This document shows positions 37,539-46,047 of a stretch of 64,000 nt of DNA, one piece after another; positions within the stretch are counted from its first letter, which is position 1, and each line of letters begins with the position of its first letter. The DNA comes from Acidimicrobiia bacterium (GTDB lineage Bacteria; Actinomycetota; Acidimicrobiia; Spongiisociales; UBA5794). The translations under genes were made by a program, and so were the position numbers. The stretch covers positions 124,001 through 188,000 of the forward strand of contig JALSQW010000029.1 in the NCBI GenBank assembly GCA_026985095.1. The letters run 5' to 3'. The notes below the pieces were generated by a model. That model was not told where the DNA came from and searched no databases. It was given only the letters and a program-made list of their open reading frames with translations.

Positions 37539-38498
37539 TCACCACCGCCGGTCGTGTCGATTGCGCAGCCACACGGCGGCCCCGTTGAGCGTGAAGAGGA
37601 CGCCGAGGAGGACGACGATGGCGGCCGGAGCGAGGGTTTCGAGGAACTCGGGTCGGGTCTGGCGCGACCATGAGAACACGATGACCGGCAGCGCCGTGTA
37701 CGGGCCGGTGAGGCGCTCGAGGACGCCGACGTTGGCGGGCGGGGCGAAATAGCCGGTGGCGACACCGATGACGAGCAGCGGGGCCGTCTCCCCCAGAGCC
37801 CGGGCGAGGGTGAGGACGGTGCCGGTGAGGATGCCGGGGAGGGCGGAGGGAAGCACGTGGTGGCGGATGACCTCCCATCGGGTGGCGCCGACGCCGAACC
37901 CCGCCTCGCGGATCGTCTGCGGGACGGCCCGGATCGCCTCGGCCGAGGTGATGATGACGATCGGGAGGACGAGGACCGCCATCGTGATGCCGGCGGCGAT
38001 GACGTTCCGGCCGTGGGACACCCCTCCGAGACCGATGCGGTCGACCAGCGGAACGAAGACGGCGAGCCCGAGGAGCCCGTAGACGATCGACGGGACGCCG
38101 GCGAGGTTGCGGACGGTGGTGTCGACCAGGGTGGTGCCCCACCCCTCCTCGGCGTACTCCTCGAGGTAGAGGGCCGCGGCCACGCCGACCGGGAAGGCGA
38201 GGGCGACCACGATGGCGGCGATCGTGACCGACCCTGCGATGCCGGTGAGGACGCCGGCCGTGTCCGGGCTCAGGGACAGACCCGAGAGCACGAATCCGAT
38301 CCCCCTGGTCCGGAACGTCGGGAGGGCGCCGGAGACCACGTCGGCGAGGAGGACGAGCAGGATCGACAGCGCGGAGAGGAGGGCGACGAGCAGCGCTCCC
38401 TCGAACACGAGCGCCCCCACACCGAGTCCTCGTCCGCGGAGCGCATCGACGATGTCGGCGTCGGGCCGGGAGGCGGGGTGGCCGTCGGCGGTCGTCAT
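37539..38498 (-). CDS. pstA: Phosphate ABC transporter permease PstA
   Basis: A 319-residue permease with six membrane segments. The EAA loop region reads [29 protein letters not shown] and the family strand [18 protein letters not shown] is present. It has an extra cytoplasmic N-terminus of about 30 residues. With PstC it forms the membrane channel. Its start overlaps the pstC stop by 4 bases. Confidence 0.95.
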   Translation of the reverse strand: MTTADGHPASRPDADIVDALRGRGLGVGALVFEGALLVALLSALSILLVLLADVVSGALPTFRTRGIGFVLSGLSLSPDTAGVLTGIAGSVTIAAIVVALAFPVGVAAALYLEEYAEEGWGTTLVDTTVRNLAGVPSIVYGLLGLAVFVPLVDRIGLGGVSHGRNVIAAGITMAVLVLPIVIITSAEAIRAVPQTIREAGFGVGATRWEVIRHHVLPSALPGILTGTVLTLARALGETAPLLVIGVATGYFAPPANVGVLERLTGPYTALPVIVFSWSRQTRPEFLETLAPAAIVVLLGVLFTLNGAAVWLRNRHDRRW

Positions 38499-39433
38499 CG
38501 ATAGCGCTCCCGGAAGCGGCGGACGAAGCGGGTGCCGAGCCAGTTCATCAGCAGGGTCAGGAGGAACAGGAGCAATCCGACGAAGAACAGGCTCTGGAAG
38601 GACAGGCCGACGCCGGCGACCTGGTCACTTCCGGTGGCGAGGGAGGCGATGGCGGCGGTCATGGTCTGGCCGGGGCCGAGAACGTCGAAGGTGCGAAGGC
38701 TCCCACCGACCGCGCCCGCCGCCATGAAGACGATCATCGTCTCGCCGATGGCTCGGGAGAGGGCGAGGATGACGGAGGCCACGATGCCCGAGAGGGCGGC
38801 GGGGATGACGACCTTCCGGACGGTGGTGGCTCGGTCGGCGCCGAGGCCGTAGGAGGCGGCTCTGAGCTCGAGCGGGACCGCCCGCATGGCGTCCTCCGAG
38901 ACGGTGGCGACCAGCGGTGTGACGAGGATCCCCACGCCGATGCCTGCCGCCATCATCGAGAACGTGCCGGCGGAGGGGAAGATCCGTTGGACGAGTTCGG
39001 GGCTGATGAACGCCAGGGCCCAGAACCCGAGCACGACCGACGGGATCCCGGCCAGGATCTCGATGGTCGGCTTCAGTCGCCGTCGGAGGCGGTCGCCGGC
39101 GTACTCGGAGAGGAAGGTCGCCGCCCCCAGTCCCAGCGGCACCGCCACCGCGCAGCCGACGAGGGCGATGACGACGGTGGCGATGAGGATGGTGGGGATG
39201 TCGTAGAGCCCGCGGCGGGGGAACCATCCGACGGTCCACAGCGCGCCCAGGTCCCCGTCGGCGGCGAGACCCGAGATGAAGTTCCACGCTTCACCGACGA
39301 GGGACGCGATGATGGCCACCGAGATGAGGATCGACAGGACCCCGGCGAGCCTGAAGAGGGCCGCCACCACCGTTTCGCGACGCCGCCTCCGGGGGTCCCC
39401 GGTCAGGTCGATGGGCGTTCCGGCCGTGGTCAT
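38495..39433 (-). CDS. pstC: Phosphate ABC transporter permease PstC
   Basis: A 312-residue permease with six helices. ILAGIPSVVLGFWALAFISP and the EAA loop RAASYGLGADRATTVRKVVIPAALSGI identify it, and SRAIGETMIVFMAAG is the conserved segment after it. It starts 24 bases after pstS, beyond a weak 5-base-pair hairpin at 39438-39450 that could lower transcription of the membrane genes relative to pstS. Confidence 0.95.
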   Translation of the reverse strand: MTTAGTPIDLTGDPRRRRRETVVAALFRLAGVLSILISVAIIASLVGEAWNFISGLAADGDLGALWTVGWFPRRGLYDIPTILIATVVIALVGCAVAVPLGLGAATFLSEYAGDRLRRRLKPTIEILAGIPSVVLGFWALAFISPELVQRIFPSAGTFSMMAAGIGVGILVTPLVATVSEDAMRAVPLELRAASYGLGADRATTVRKVVIPAALSGIVASVILALSRAIGETMIVFMAAGAVGGSLRTFDVLGPGQTMTAAIASLATGSDQVAGVGLSFQSLFFVGLLLFLLTLLMNWLGTRFVRRFRERYR

Positions 39434-39457
39434 GGGCGGGGACCGTCCCCTCCCCGT

Positions 39458-40498
39458 TCAGGGTCGCGCATCGGAGCTCCCGGTCGTGCGGTCGGCCCAG
39501 CGGGTGCGGGCCTCGGTGTAGTCGTCGAGGGCGACGTAGCCGGCGTCGACGACCGCCTGGAGTCCTCCATCGGACAGGTAGTAGTCGACGAACGCGGCGA
39601 CTGCCGGGTTCTCGGCGGCTCGTTGCGCGTTCACGTAGATGAACAGGGGGCGGGACAGGGGGTACTCGAAGCTGGCGATGGTGTCGGGCGTCGGTTCGAC
39701 GCACCCGTTTCCGGCATCGACGGCGATGGCTTCGACCTTGTCCTCGTTGGCGAGGAAGAAGGCGTACCCGACCCAGCCGAGGGAGCTGTCCGACCCGGCG
39801 ATCCCTTCGATGATCACGTTGTCGTTGGCCGAGGCCGTGTAGTCGGGGCGGGTGGCGGCCTCCTGTCCCCGCGCGTCGGCGATCGGTTCGAGCACCAGTT
39901 CGACGTAGGTGTCGTAGGTGCCCGACTCCTCCCCGGGTCCGGTGATGACCAGCGGGGCGTCGGGGTAGGGGGCGTGCGGAGGGCCGAAGGCGGCCGTATC
40001 GACCGTGGCGGCGACGTCGCTCACCAGCTCGTCGGCGTCGCTCCATGTCGCCATGCCGATCGACTCGGGTCCGGTGAGGGCGTACAGGTCGGTCTTCGAC
40101 AGGCACGAGATGCGGTCGTTCTGCTTCGAGGTGAGGATGGACAGGCCGTCGGTGGCGATGTGCAGTTCGATGAACTCGATGCCGTTGGCTTCGCAGGTGG
40201 CGATCTCGGCGTCCTTGATCGGTCGGGAGGCGTCCGAGATGTCGGTCTCGCCGTTGCAGAACTTGGCGAAGCCGTCGCCGGTCCCTGGTCCTTCCACGGA
40301 GATCCCGATGTCGGGATTCTGGCTCTTGAAGGCTTCTGCGACGAGGGCGGAGATGGGTTCGACGGTCGACGAGCCGGAGATCGCGATGCTGCCCCCGCCG
40401 ACGTCGGTGTCCCCGCCGGTGGTGCCTCCGCCGGCGCAGGCGGCGACGATGAGGGCGAACGCGGCGATCGCCGCGGTGGCCGTGGCTCGTGGTCTCAT
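39458..40498 (-). CDS. pstS: Phosphate-binding lipoprotein PstS
   Basis: A 346-residue substrate-binding lipoprotein. The signal ends ALIVAACAGGG with the lipobox cysteine at 21. The mature part opens IAISGSSTVEPISALVAE and has GTGDGFAKFCNGETDISDASRP and TGPGEESGTYDTYVELVL, the loops that hold phosphate through backbone and serine contacts. It is the first gene of the pst operon and its promoter carries a PHO box, so phosphate starvation should induce it. Confidence 0.96.
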   Translation of the reverse strand: MRPRATATAAIAAFALIVAACAGGGTTGGDTDVGGGSIAISGSSTVEPISALVAEAFKSQNPDIGISVEGPGTGDGFAKFCNGETDISDASRPIKDAEIATCEANGIEFIELHIATDGLSILTSKQNDRISCLSKTDLYALTGPESIGMATWSDADELVSDVAATVDTAAFGPPHAPYPDAPLVITGPGEESGTYDTYVELVLEPIADARGQEAATRPDYTASANDNVIIEGIAGSDSSLGWVGYAFFLANEDKVEAIAVDAGNGCVEPTPDTIASFEYPLSRPLFIYVNAQRAAENPAVAAFVDYYLSDGGLQAVVDAGYVALDDYTEARTRWADRTTGSSDARP

Positions 40499-40557
40499 GT
40501 GGTGGGTCCTCCGTGTTGGCGGTCGATTCCGTGACGATCCGATGCCGGACGGGATGG

Positions 40558-40563
40558 AAGGTA
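40558..40563 (-). promoter_or_regulatory. -10 element of the pst operon promoter
   Basis: On the minus strand TACCTT predicts a start near 40551. The PHO box then lies at about -43 to -64, a position suited to activation; no good -35 is seen, as expected for an activator-dependent promoter. Confidence 0.5.
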
Positions 40564-40593
40564 CGAGGTCGGGGTGACGGCGGGGAGGCGCAG

Positions 40594-40615
40594 AGGTGAA
40601 CGCCAGGTGAACTCT
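40594..40615. promoter_or_regulatory. PHO box between pstS and senX3
   Basis: Two direct 11-base units, AGGTGAACGCC and AGGTGAACTCT. Read on the minus strand they give GTTCACC-TGGC-GTTCACC, the known actinobacterial PHO box bound by PhoP/RegX3-type regulators. It sits between the divergent pst and senX3-regX3 promoters. Confidence 0.8.
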
Positions 40616-40655
40616 CTGCGGCAGGGGTGACCGTTCGGGAACGTCCGGTCGTCCC

Positions 40656-40661
40656 TAGAGT
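40656..40661 (+). promoter_or_regulatory. -10 element of a leaderless promoter for senX3-regX3
   Basis: TAGAGT lies 7 bases before the ATG at 40669; no ribosome site precedes the ATG. Confidence 0.6.
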
Positions 40662-40668
40662 TCGCTCC

Positions 40669-41874
40669 ATGAGCTCGTGGACGGTCATCGCGGTAGGGGT
40701 GACGGCCGTCGCCCTCGCTGTCGGGTTCCGGTGGCTGCAGCTGCGTCGTGACGTCGGTCGGGCCCTGGCGTTGGCGGGCGTCACCGAAGCCGGTGGGGGG
40801 TATTCGGGTTCGCTGCCGGGTCTCGTGCGGGATCTGGTCGACCGGATCGCCGCCGCCGAAGCCTCGGGCGCCGCGATGCGCGCGGCGATCGTCGGGTCGG
40901 ATCTGGGGGTCGTGATCGCCGGACCCGATGGCAGGGTGCTCATGTCGAACCCGGCCGCGTCGGAGGTGCTGGAAGGGGGCGTGGAGGACGCGGTGGCGAG
41001 GACGCGTCTGCTCCAGCTCCTCGCCCGGGTCGCCGACACCGGGGAGCCCGAGGAGTTCGAGTTCGACGTTTACGGTCCGCGCCGCCGCGTTCTCCGGTTG
41101 CGGGCCGTGCCTCTGGAGGTGGATGGGGAGCGCCGCGGGTCCCTGGGGTACGTGCGCGACCTCACCCGCCGCTATCGGGTCGACGCCATGCGCAGGGACT
41201 TCATCGCCAACGCTGGGCACGAGTTGAAGACGCCGCTGGGAGCGTTGTCGGTCCTCGCCGAGGCGCTGGTGGCGGCCGACGGGGCCGAGGCCAGGGATCA
41301 GCTGGCCTCGCGACTGATGTCGGAAGCCGGGCGGATGGCCCGCGTCGTCGACGACATCGTCCAGCTCGCCGAGGTGGAGTCGCTGTCGAGCCCGCACCGT
41401 CCGGTACGTATCCGCGACGTGGTGTGCGACGCGGTGGAGGCGGTGGCGCACCAGGCGGACCAGGCGGCCGTCGAGCTCGTCGCCGAGGCGATCGACGACG
41501 CCGTGGTGGTGGGCAACCGCGAGCAGCTCGCTTCCGCGGTCGCGAACCTGCTGTCGAACGCCATCACGTACACGCCGGGTGGCGGCTCCGCCTCGGTGGT
41601 CTGGTACGGCGCCCGATTCGAGGATGGTCGGGTGGCCATCTCCGTGGAGGATCACGGGATCGGGATCCCGGCCGAGCATCACGGTCGGATCTTCGAGCGC
41701 TTCTACCGGGTCGATCGGGCGCGGAGTCGGGCCTCGGGGGGGACGGGCCTGGGCCTGTCCATCGTGAGGAACGTGGCCAGGATCCACGGTGGGGATGTGA
41801 CGGTCGATTCGGAGCCGGGACGTGGCAGCATCTTCACGCTGCACCTGCCGGCGGGTCCGGTGGAGGGGTCGTGA
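40669..41874 (+). CDS. senX3: Phosphate-responsive sensor histidine kinase (SenX3/PhoR type)
   Basis: A 401-residue kinase with a single N-terminal membrane helix (about 4-22), a PAS domain (about 70-165, VGSDLGVVIAGPDGRVLMSNPAA), the phospho-acceptor H184 in IANAGHELKTPLGAL, and an ATPase with LLSNAITYTPGG, VEDHGIGIP and GTGLGLSIVRNVARIHGG. This is the SenX3/PhoR layout. It is divergent from pstS across a PHO box and overlaps regX3 by 4 bases, which supports phosphate sensing with PhoU. Confidence 0.93.
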   Translation: MSSWTVIAVGVTAVALAVGFRWLQLRRDVGRALALAGVTEAGGGYSGSLPGLVRDLVDRIAAAEASGAAMRAAIVGSDLGVVIAGPDGRVLMSNPAASEVLEGGVEDAVARTRLLQLLARVADTGEPEEFEFDVYGPRRRVLRLRAVPLEVDGERRGSLGYVRDLTRRYRVDAMRRDFIANAGHELKTPLGALSVLAEALVAADGAEARDQLASRLMSEAGRMARVVDDIVQLAEVESLSSPHRPVRIRDVVCDAVEAVAHQADQAAVELVAEAIDDAVVVGNREQLASAVANLLSNAITYTPGGGSASVVWYGARFEDGRVAISVEDHGIGIPAEHHGRIFERFYRVDRARSRASGGTGLGLSIVRNVARIHGGDVTVDSEPGRGSIFTLHLPAGPVEGS

Positions 41875-42545
41875 CGGAGATCCTCGTGGTCGAGGACGAG
41901 GTCTCGTACCAGGAGGCGCTCGAGGTGGGCTTGGGGGCTGAGGGGATGACCGTGCGATGCGTGACCGACGGCCGGTCGGCGATCGTGTCGTTTCTCGACG
42001 CCGAGCCGGATCTCGTCCTCTTGGACCTGATGCTGCCCGAGGTGTCGGGGCTCGACGTGCTGCGGCGGATCAGGCAACGCTCGTCGGTGCCCGTCATCGT
42101 GGTCTCCGCCAAGTCGGCGGAGGCCGACGTCGTGTCGGCGCTCGAGCTCGGCGCCGACGACTACCTGACCAAGCCGTACTCGTTGCGGGAGCTCGTGGCG
42201 CGGATCCGGGCGGCGTTGCGCCGCAGCGGCGAGCTGGGGGACGAGACCGACGAGGTGTCGATCTGCGGGAACGCGGTGCTCGACCAGGGCCGCTACCAGC
42301 TCAGGGTGGCCGATGTCGTGTTCGACCTGCCTCGGAAGGAGTTCGAGGTGATGCGGATGCTGATGGAGCGCCCGGGGCGGGTCGTCCCGAGGGAACGTCT
42401 CTTGGACGAGGTCTGGGGATACGCCTGGACCGACTCCAAAAGCCTCGACCAGCACGTTCGACGGCTCCGACGCAAGCTGGAGCAGGTGCCGGAAGCGCCG
42501 ACGATCAGCGCCGTCCGCGGCGTCGGGTATCGCATCGACGCCTGA
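41871..42545 (+). CDS. regX3: Phosphate response regulator (RegX3/PhoB/OmpR type)
   Basis: A 224-residue OmpR-family regulator. The receiver has E8-D9, phospho-acceptor D52 in VLLDLMLPEVSG and K101 in YLTKPYS. The winged helix reads FDLPRKEFEVMRMLMERPGRVV, then SKSLDQHVRRLRRKLE (recognition helix) and AVRGVGYRID. Starts at GTG overlapping the senX3 stop. It should bind the PHO box upstream and switch on pstSCAB. Confidence 0.94.
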   Translation: MTEILVVEDEVSYQEALEVGLGAEGMTVRCVTDGRSAIVSFLDAEPDLVLLDLMLPEVSGLDVLRRIRQRSSVPVIVVSAKSAEADVVSALELGADDYLTKPYSLRELVARIRAALRRSGELGDETDEVSICGNAVLDQGRYQLRVADVVFDLPRKEFEVMRMLMERPGRVVPRERLLDEVWGYAWTDSKSLDQHVRRLRRKLEQVPEAPTISAVRGVGYRIDA

Positions 42546-42568
42546 GTCGAGCGGCTCGGACGCTCGAC
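42546..42568. terminator. Hairpin between convergent regX3 and ahpE
   Basis: An 8-base-pair perfect stem (GTCGAGCG and CGCTCGAC) with a 7-base loop, directly after the regX3 stop and 20 bases before the ahpE stop. Confidence 0.5.
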
Positions 42569-42587
42569 GGCGTCGACCCCCTGCGCC

Positions 42588-43046
42588 TCAGATCCCCTGC
42601 AGGGCCTCCACGTAGGCGTCGTACTCGCGGGGCGTGCCGAGCGAATCGGTCTCGATGATGTCGCGCACGACGCCGTCCGCGTCGAGGACGATGGTCCTGC
42701 GGTTGGCGCATCCGAGCTGCTCGTTGAAGGCGTCGTAGGCCCGGGCGACCTCGCCGTGGGGCCAGTAGTCCGACAGCACGGGGAAGGCGAAGTCGTTGTC
42801 GTCGGCCCAGCGCTTGTTCGTCGGGACGGCGTGGGTGGTGACGACCACCACCTTGGCGTCGAGATCTCCGAGCTGAGCGAGGTGATCCCGGATCGTGCAC
42901 AGCTCGCTCTCGCAGATGCCGGTGAACGGGAAGGGGATGAACACGATCAGGGCCTTGTGTCCGGCCAGGTCGGACACCGAGACCGGGTGCTTGTCCTGGT
43001 CGGGAAGGGTGAACTCGGGGGCTTTGGCGCCGATCGTGACGGCCAT
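42588..43046 (-). CDS. Peroxiredoxin, AhpE type (1-Cys-like)
   Basis: A 152-residue peroxiredoxin. The peroxidatic cysteine lies in FIPFPFTGICESELCTIRD, matching the PFxFTGxC pattern of AhpE; a second cysteine follows four residues later (ELC) and a third at GCANRRT. It should reduce hydroperoxides and peroxynitrite in the cytoplasm, with electrons from mycoredoxin or thioredoxin. The start has GGAGGAG 8 bases upstream and its own -10 element. Confidence 0.9.
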   Translation of the reverse strand: MAVTIGAKAPEFTLPDQDKHPVSVSDLAGHKALIVFIPFPFTGICESELCTIRDHLAQLGDLDAKVVVVTTHAVPTNKRWADDNDFAFPVLSDYWPHGEVARAYDAFNEQLGCANRRTIVLDADGVVRDIIETDSLGTPREYDAYVEALQGI

Positions 43047-43083
43047 CGTGAGGCTCCTCCTCGTGCGTGTGGGCAGCGGTGGC

Positions 43084-43089
43084 AATCTA
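43084..43089 (-). promoter_or_regulatory. -10 element for the ahpE-like gene
   Basis: On the minus strand TAGATT predicts a start near 43077, leaving a leader of about 31 bases with GGAGGAG. Confidence 0.4.
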
Positions 43090-43104
43090 CCGGTCGTCGG
43101 GGGG

Positions 43105-44223
43105 CTACGACAGGAGCGTCCGGGCGGCCCATCCGACGGGATCGGTCAGCTCGGCGAGGGTCGGGAGGTTCTCGGGATCCTCCCAGATCCGGTCGAGTGC
43201 CTCGGCTCCCCATCGCCGGGTCACCTCGGCACAGAACACTGCCGCGTCCGCCCCCCGGCGCCGCTGCAGGTCGAGCCCTCCGAGCTGGGCGAGGAACTGT
43301 GCGGCCTGGTCGGGCTCGGACCGGCGGAGCTCGTAGGCGCCCGCGATCTGGTCGAGCTGCGGCAGGATCTCACCGGCGGCGAGGCGCACCAGGTGGTCGC
43401 CGTATCCGGTGAGGATGGCGCTGAAGGCCTGCACCTTCCCGAGGAGGCCCTGGTCGGGGTCGCCCTTCATGAGGGCCGGGATCCCCGACGATCCGGCGTC
43501 GAGGAGCGTCTCGAGTTCGCTGGGATCGTCGAGGGTGGAGAGCCTCGACATGAGCCCGGCGATGTCGAACTCGACGGTGTCGTAGTAGGAGGTGACGAGC
43601 GACACGAAATGGCCGCGCAGCCATTCGATCGCGCCGATGCGCTGGAACGCCACCTCGTGCAACGCCGCCCACAGCCGAACCTGGCGGGGATCGAGGTCGT
43701 TGACGAGGGCGAACTCTTCGACGTTGGGGACGACGAGGTAGGCCCGCTCGTGTTCCATCGACGGCACGCCGGTGTCGAACTGGCCCAACACCCGATGGGA
43801 CATGAACCCGACCATCGTGCCGGCCTGGACACCGAGGAGCGCCGGGCCGAGCGGATCGATCATGCCGCCCATGCCACCCAGCGGAGCCAAATCGCCGCCG
43901 CCGAACTTGTCGGCCAGGGGCTCGACGAGGATCCGGAAGGCCTGCTGGTTCTCGGCCGCCCAGGTGGCCCGGTCGGTGGGATGGATGGTCTCGTTCGGGG
44001 CTCGGGGAAGATCGGCGACGGCGTCCAATCGGAGGGCGGCGGCGGTCCCCAGCTCCTGGTACTCCTCGGCGACCCCGGGTTCGATCGGTTCGGGGGAGCC
44101 CGCGAGGCTCTTGGTCACCTCCCGTGCGAGCTTCCAGTTCACCGGGCCGCTCGACTGGAGAAGGGCGAAGAGCTGCTCGAAGATGCTGTCGCCGCCGCCG
44201 AGGGGATGGTCGATCTCAGGCAT
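43105..44223 (-). CDS. DUF2342/zincin-like family protein with altered metal motif
   Basis: A 372-residue protein of the actinobacterial zinc-metalloprotease-like family (DUF2342, TIGR03624-type). Family signs are the long helical N-terminus (VNWKLAREVTKSLAG), GVQAGTMVGFMSHRVLGQFD, LVVPNVEEF and DLDPRQVRLWAALHEVAFQ. Where the family normally has HExxH, this copy reads HEVAF, so the second zinc histidine is lost unless H at RGHFVSL replaces it. A non-catalytic role is likely. It overlaps htrA by 8 bases and is co-transcribed with it. Confidence 0.75.
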   Translation of the reverse strand: MPEIDHPLGGGDSIFEQLFALLQSSGPVNWKLAREVTKSLAGSPEPIEPGVAEEYQELGTAAALRLDAVADLPRAPNETIHPTDRATWAAENQQAFRILVEPLADKFGGGDLAPLGGMGGMIDPLGPALLGVQAGTMVGFMSHRVLGQFDTGVPSMEHERAYLVVPNVEEFALVNDLDPRQVRLWAALHEVAFQRIGAIEWLRGHFVSLVTSYYDTVEFDIAGLMSRLSTLDDPSELETLLDAGSSGIPALMKGDPDQGLLGKVQAFSAILTGYGDHLVRLAAGEILPQLDQIAGAYELRRSEPDQAAQFLAQLGGLDLQRRRGADAAVFCAEVTRRWGAEALDRIWEDPENLPTLAELTDPVGWAARTLLS

Positions 44224-45544
44224 CTGGGGGTCGTTCCCCGAGGGTGACGGGGAGGGTGAGGGTGGTTCCGTCGCGCCGGACGGTGATGTCGATCGTGTCG
44301 CCGACCCGATGCAGGCGGATGGCGGAGATGAGCTGGTCCATCGTCGTGATGGTGGTGTCGTCGACGGCGACGATGACGTCGCCGGGTTGGATCCCGGCGG
44401 TTTCGGCGGCGCCACCCTCGCCGTAGAGGTCCTCGATCTGGGCGCCGTCGGGGACGAGGGCGCCGTCGGCCTCCTCGGTGAGATGGTCGAACCCCGTGAT
44501 GCCCAGGAAGGGATGCTTGACGGTCCCGGTCTGGATGATCTCGTCGGTGATTCGGCGGACCACCTCGACGGGGGTCGCGTAACCGATGCCCTCGGCGCCT
44601 GCGTCGCTGACGCCGATGGCGGTGGTGATCCCGATCAGCCGGCCGGCGGCGTCCACGAGGGCGCCGCCGCTGGAACCGCGGGTGATGGGAGCGTCGGTCT
44701 GGAGCATCCCGACCAGGCGATCGTTGCTGCCGAAGACGACCTCTCGGTTGAACGCCGAGATGATCCCTGCGGTCACCGATGCGCCGCCGCGCTGGCCGAG
44801 GGGGTTCCCGACCGCGATCGCGGGCGCGCCGATGTTCAACGTGTCGGACTGGCCGAACTCGATCGGGGTCAACCGTGCACCGTCGATGCGGAGGACGGCG
44901 AGGTCGGTCCTCTCGTCGGAGCCGACGATGTCGGACTGGTAGATGCGTCCGTCCTGGAAGACGACGCGGCTGGCGGATGCGTCGGCGATCACGTGTTGGT
45001 TGGTGACGATGAGGCCGCCGGCGTCGATCACGACCCCGGAGCCGGACGCGACGGCGACGAACCCGTCGGTGCCGACGTCGCCGACCTCGACGGTGACGAT
45101 GGAGGGGATGACCTTGGCGGCGACGGCTTCGACGGAGGTCATCTCGCCGTTGGGGGTGACGATCTGGGTGGTGACCCGCTCGATCACGGTGGTGTCGGTG
45201 GTGGCTTGGGTCTCGGTGGGGCCGAAGGCTCCGGCGGCGAACAGGATCGTCAACACGACGATGGTTCCGAGGGCGCCGGCGGCGAAGGCGCCGATGAGGT
45301 CCGACCATCCGCGCGGTTTTGGCGGCGGCGGCGCGGGGTCGGCTCCGACGGGTCCCTGGGGGGACGGTGGCTCGTAGGGCGGCCGCTCCGGCAGTCGGTC
45401 CGGTCCGAGACCCGACCGGCTCTGTGGTGGTGTCGGGATGGCGGTGTCGGTGGCGCCGGCGGCCACGTAGGGTTGCCCGGCCGGTGGAGCCGGGTAGCGT
45501 TCGGACGGTGTAGCCGGCGGGCGCCCGGCTCCGAGCTGATCCAT
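44216..45544 (-). CDS. HtrA/DegP-family serine protease with PDZ domain
   Basis: A 442-residue membrane-tethered protease. A proline-rich cytoplasmic N-terminus (1-80) precedes one membrane helix (84-107). The trypsin-like domain has catalytic H184 (TNQHVIAD), D214 (ERTDLAVL) and S292 in TRGSSGGALVD, where the usual GNSGG is GSSGG. One PDZ domain spans about 340-440 (AAETAGIQPGDVIVAVDD). It resembles mycobacterial PepD/HtrA and should act on misfolded envelope proteins. Its promoter overlaps the moaE start. Confidence 0.92.
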   Translation of the reverse strand: MDQLGAGRPPATPSERYPAPPAGQPYVAAGATDTAIPTPPQSRSGLGPDRLPERPPYEPPSPQGPVGADPAPPPPKPRGWSDLIGAFAAGALGTIVVLTILFAAGAFGPTETQATTDTTVIERVTTQIVTPNGEMTSVEAVAAKVIPSIVTVEVGDVGTDGFVAVASGSGVVIDAGGLIVTNQHVIADASASRVVFQDGRIYQSDIVGSDERTDLAVLRIDGARLTPIEFGQSDTLNIGAPAIAVGNPLGQRGGASVTAGIISAFNREVVFGSNDRLVGMLQTDAPITRGSSGGALVDAAGRLIGITTAIGVSDAGAEGIGYATPVEVVRRITDEIIQTGTVKHPFLGITGFDHLTEEADGALVPDGAQIEDLYGEGGAAETAGIQPGDVIVAVDDTTITTMDQLISAIRLHRVGDTIDITVRRDGTTLTLPVTLGERPPDA

Positions 45545-45551
45545 GGAGACG

Positions 45552-45557
45552 ATTGTA
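45552..45557 (-). promoter_or_regulatory. -10 element of a leaderless promoter for htrA
   Basis: On the minus strand TACAAT, the best -10 match among these sites, lies 7 bases before the ATG at 45544. Its last base is the first base of the divergent moaE start codon. Confidence 0.6.
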
Positions 45558-46012
45558 TGACCTCGAAACCGCTACACGGACGAACCGTCGACGTCGTGCA
45601 GGTCGGGCCTGATCCGATCGATCCGGCGGCGGTCGTCGATGTCGTCGCTTCCCCCGCGGCGGGGGCGACGGTGTTGTTCTTGGGGACGGTTCGTGATCAC
45701 TCTCCCGGGCGCGAGGGGGTCACGCATCTCGAGTACGAGGCGTACGGAGCGGTCGTCGAGTCGAAGATCGCCGAGATCGTGGCCGAGGCGCGGGACCGGT
45801 GGCCGCTGTTGGGCGTCGCCGCGGTGCATCGGGTGGGCGAGCTGGCGATCGGGGAGGTGAGCGTGGCGGTGGCGGTCTCGTCGGCGCATCGGGCCGACGC
45901 GTTCCCGGCGGCGAGGTACGTGATCGACGAGCTGAAGGCCCGGGCGCCGATCTGGAAGAAGGAGCATTGGGCCGGCGGAGCGGAGTGGGTCAGGGAGGAC
46001 CATCTCCACTGA
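45557..46012 (+). CDS. moaE: Molybdopterin synthase catalytic subunit
   Basis: A 151-residue large subunit of molybdopterin synthase, which adds the two sulfurs to precursor Z with thiocarboxylated MoaD. Signs are ATVLFLGTVRDHSPGR, VTHLEYEAYG, VHRVGELAIGEVSVAVAVSS and the active-site lysine segment LKARAPIWKKEHWAGG. The start at 45557 is the only ATG before the conserved core. No moaD is adjacent. It converges with the HEAT gene. Confidence 0.93.
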   Translation: MTSKPLHGRTVDVVQVGPDPIDPAAVVDVVASPAAGATVLFLGTVRDHSPGREGVTHLEYEAYGAVVESKIAEIVAEARDRWPLLGVAAVHRVGELAIGEVSVAVAVSSAHRADAFPAARYVIDELKARAPIWKKEHWAGGAEWVREDHLH

Positions 46013-46047
46013 ACGCCGGGGGCCACCGGATGCGGGGGCCGATCGGG

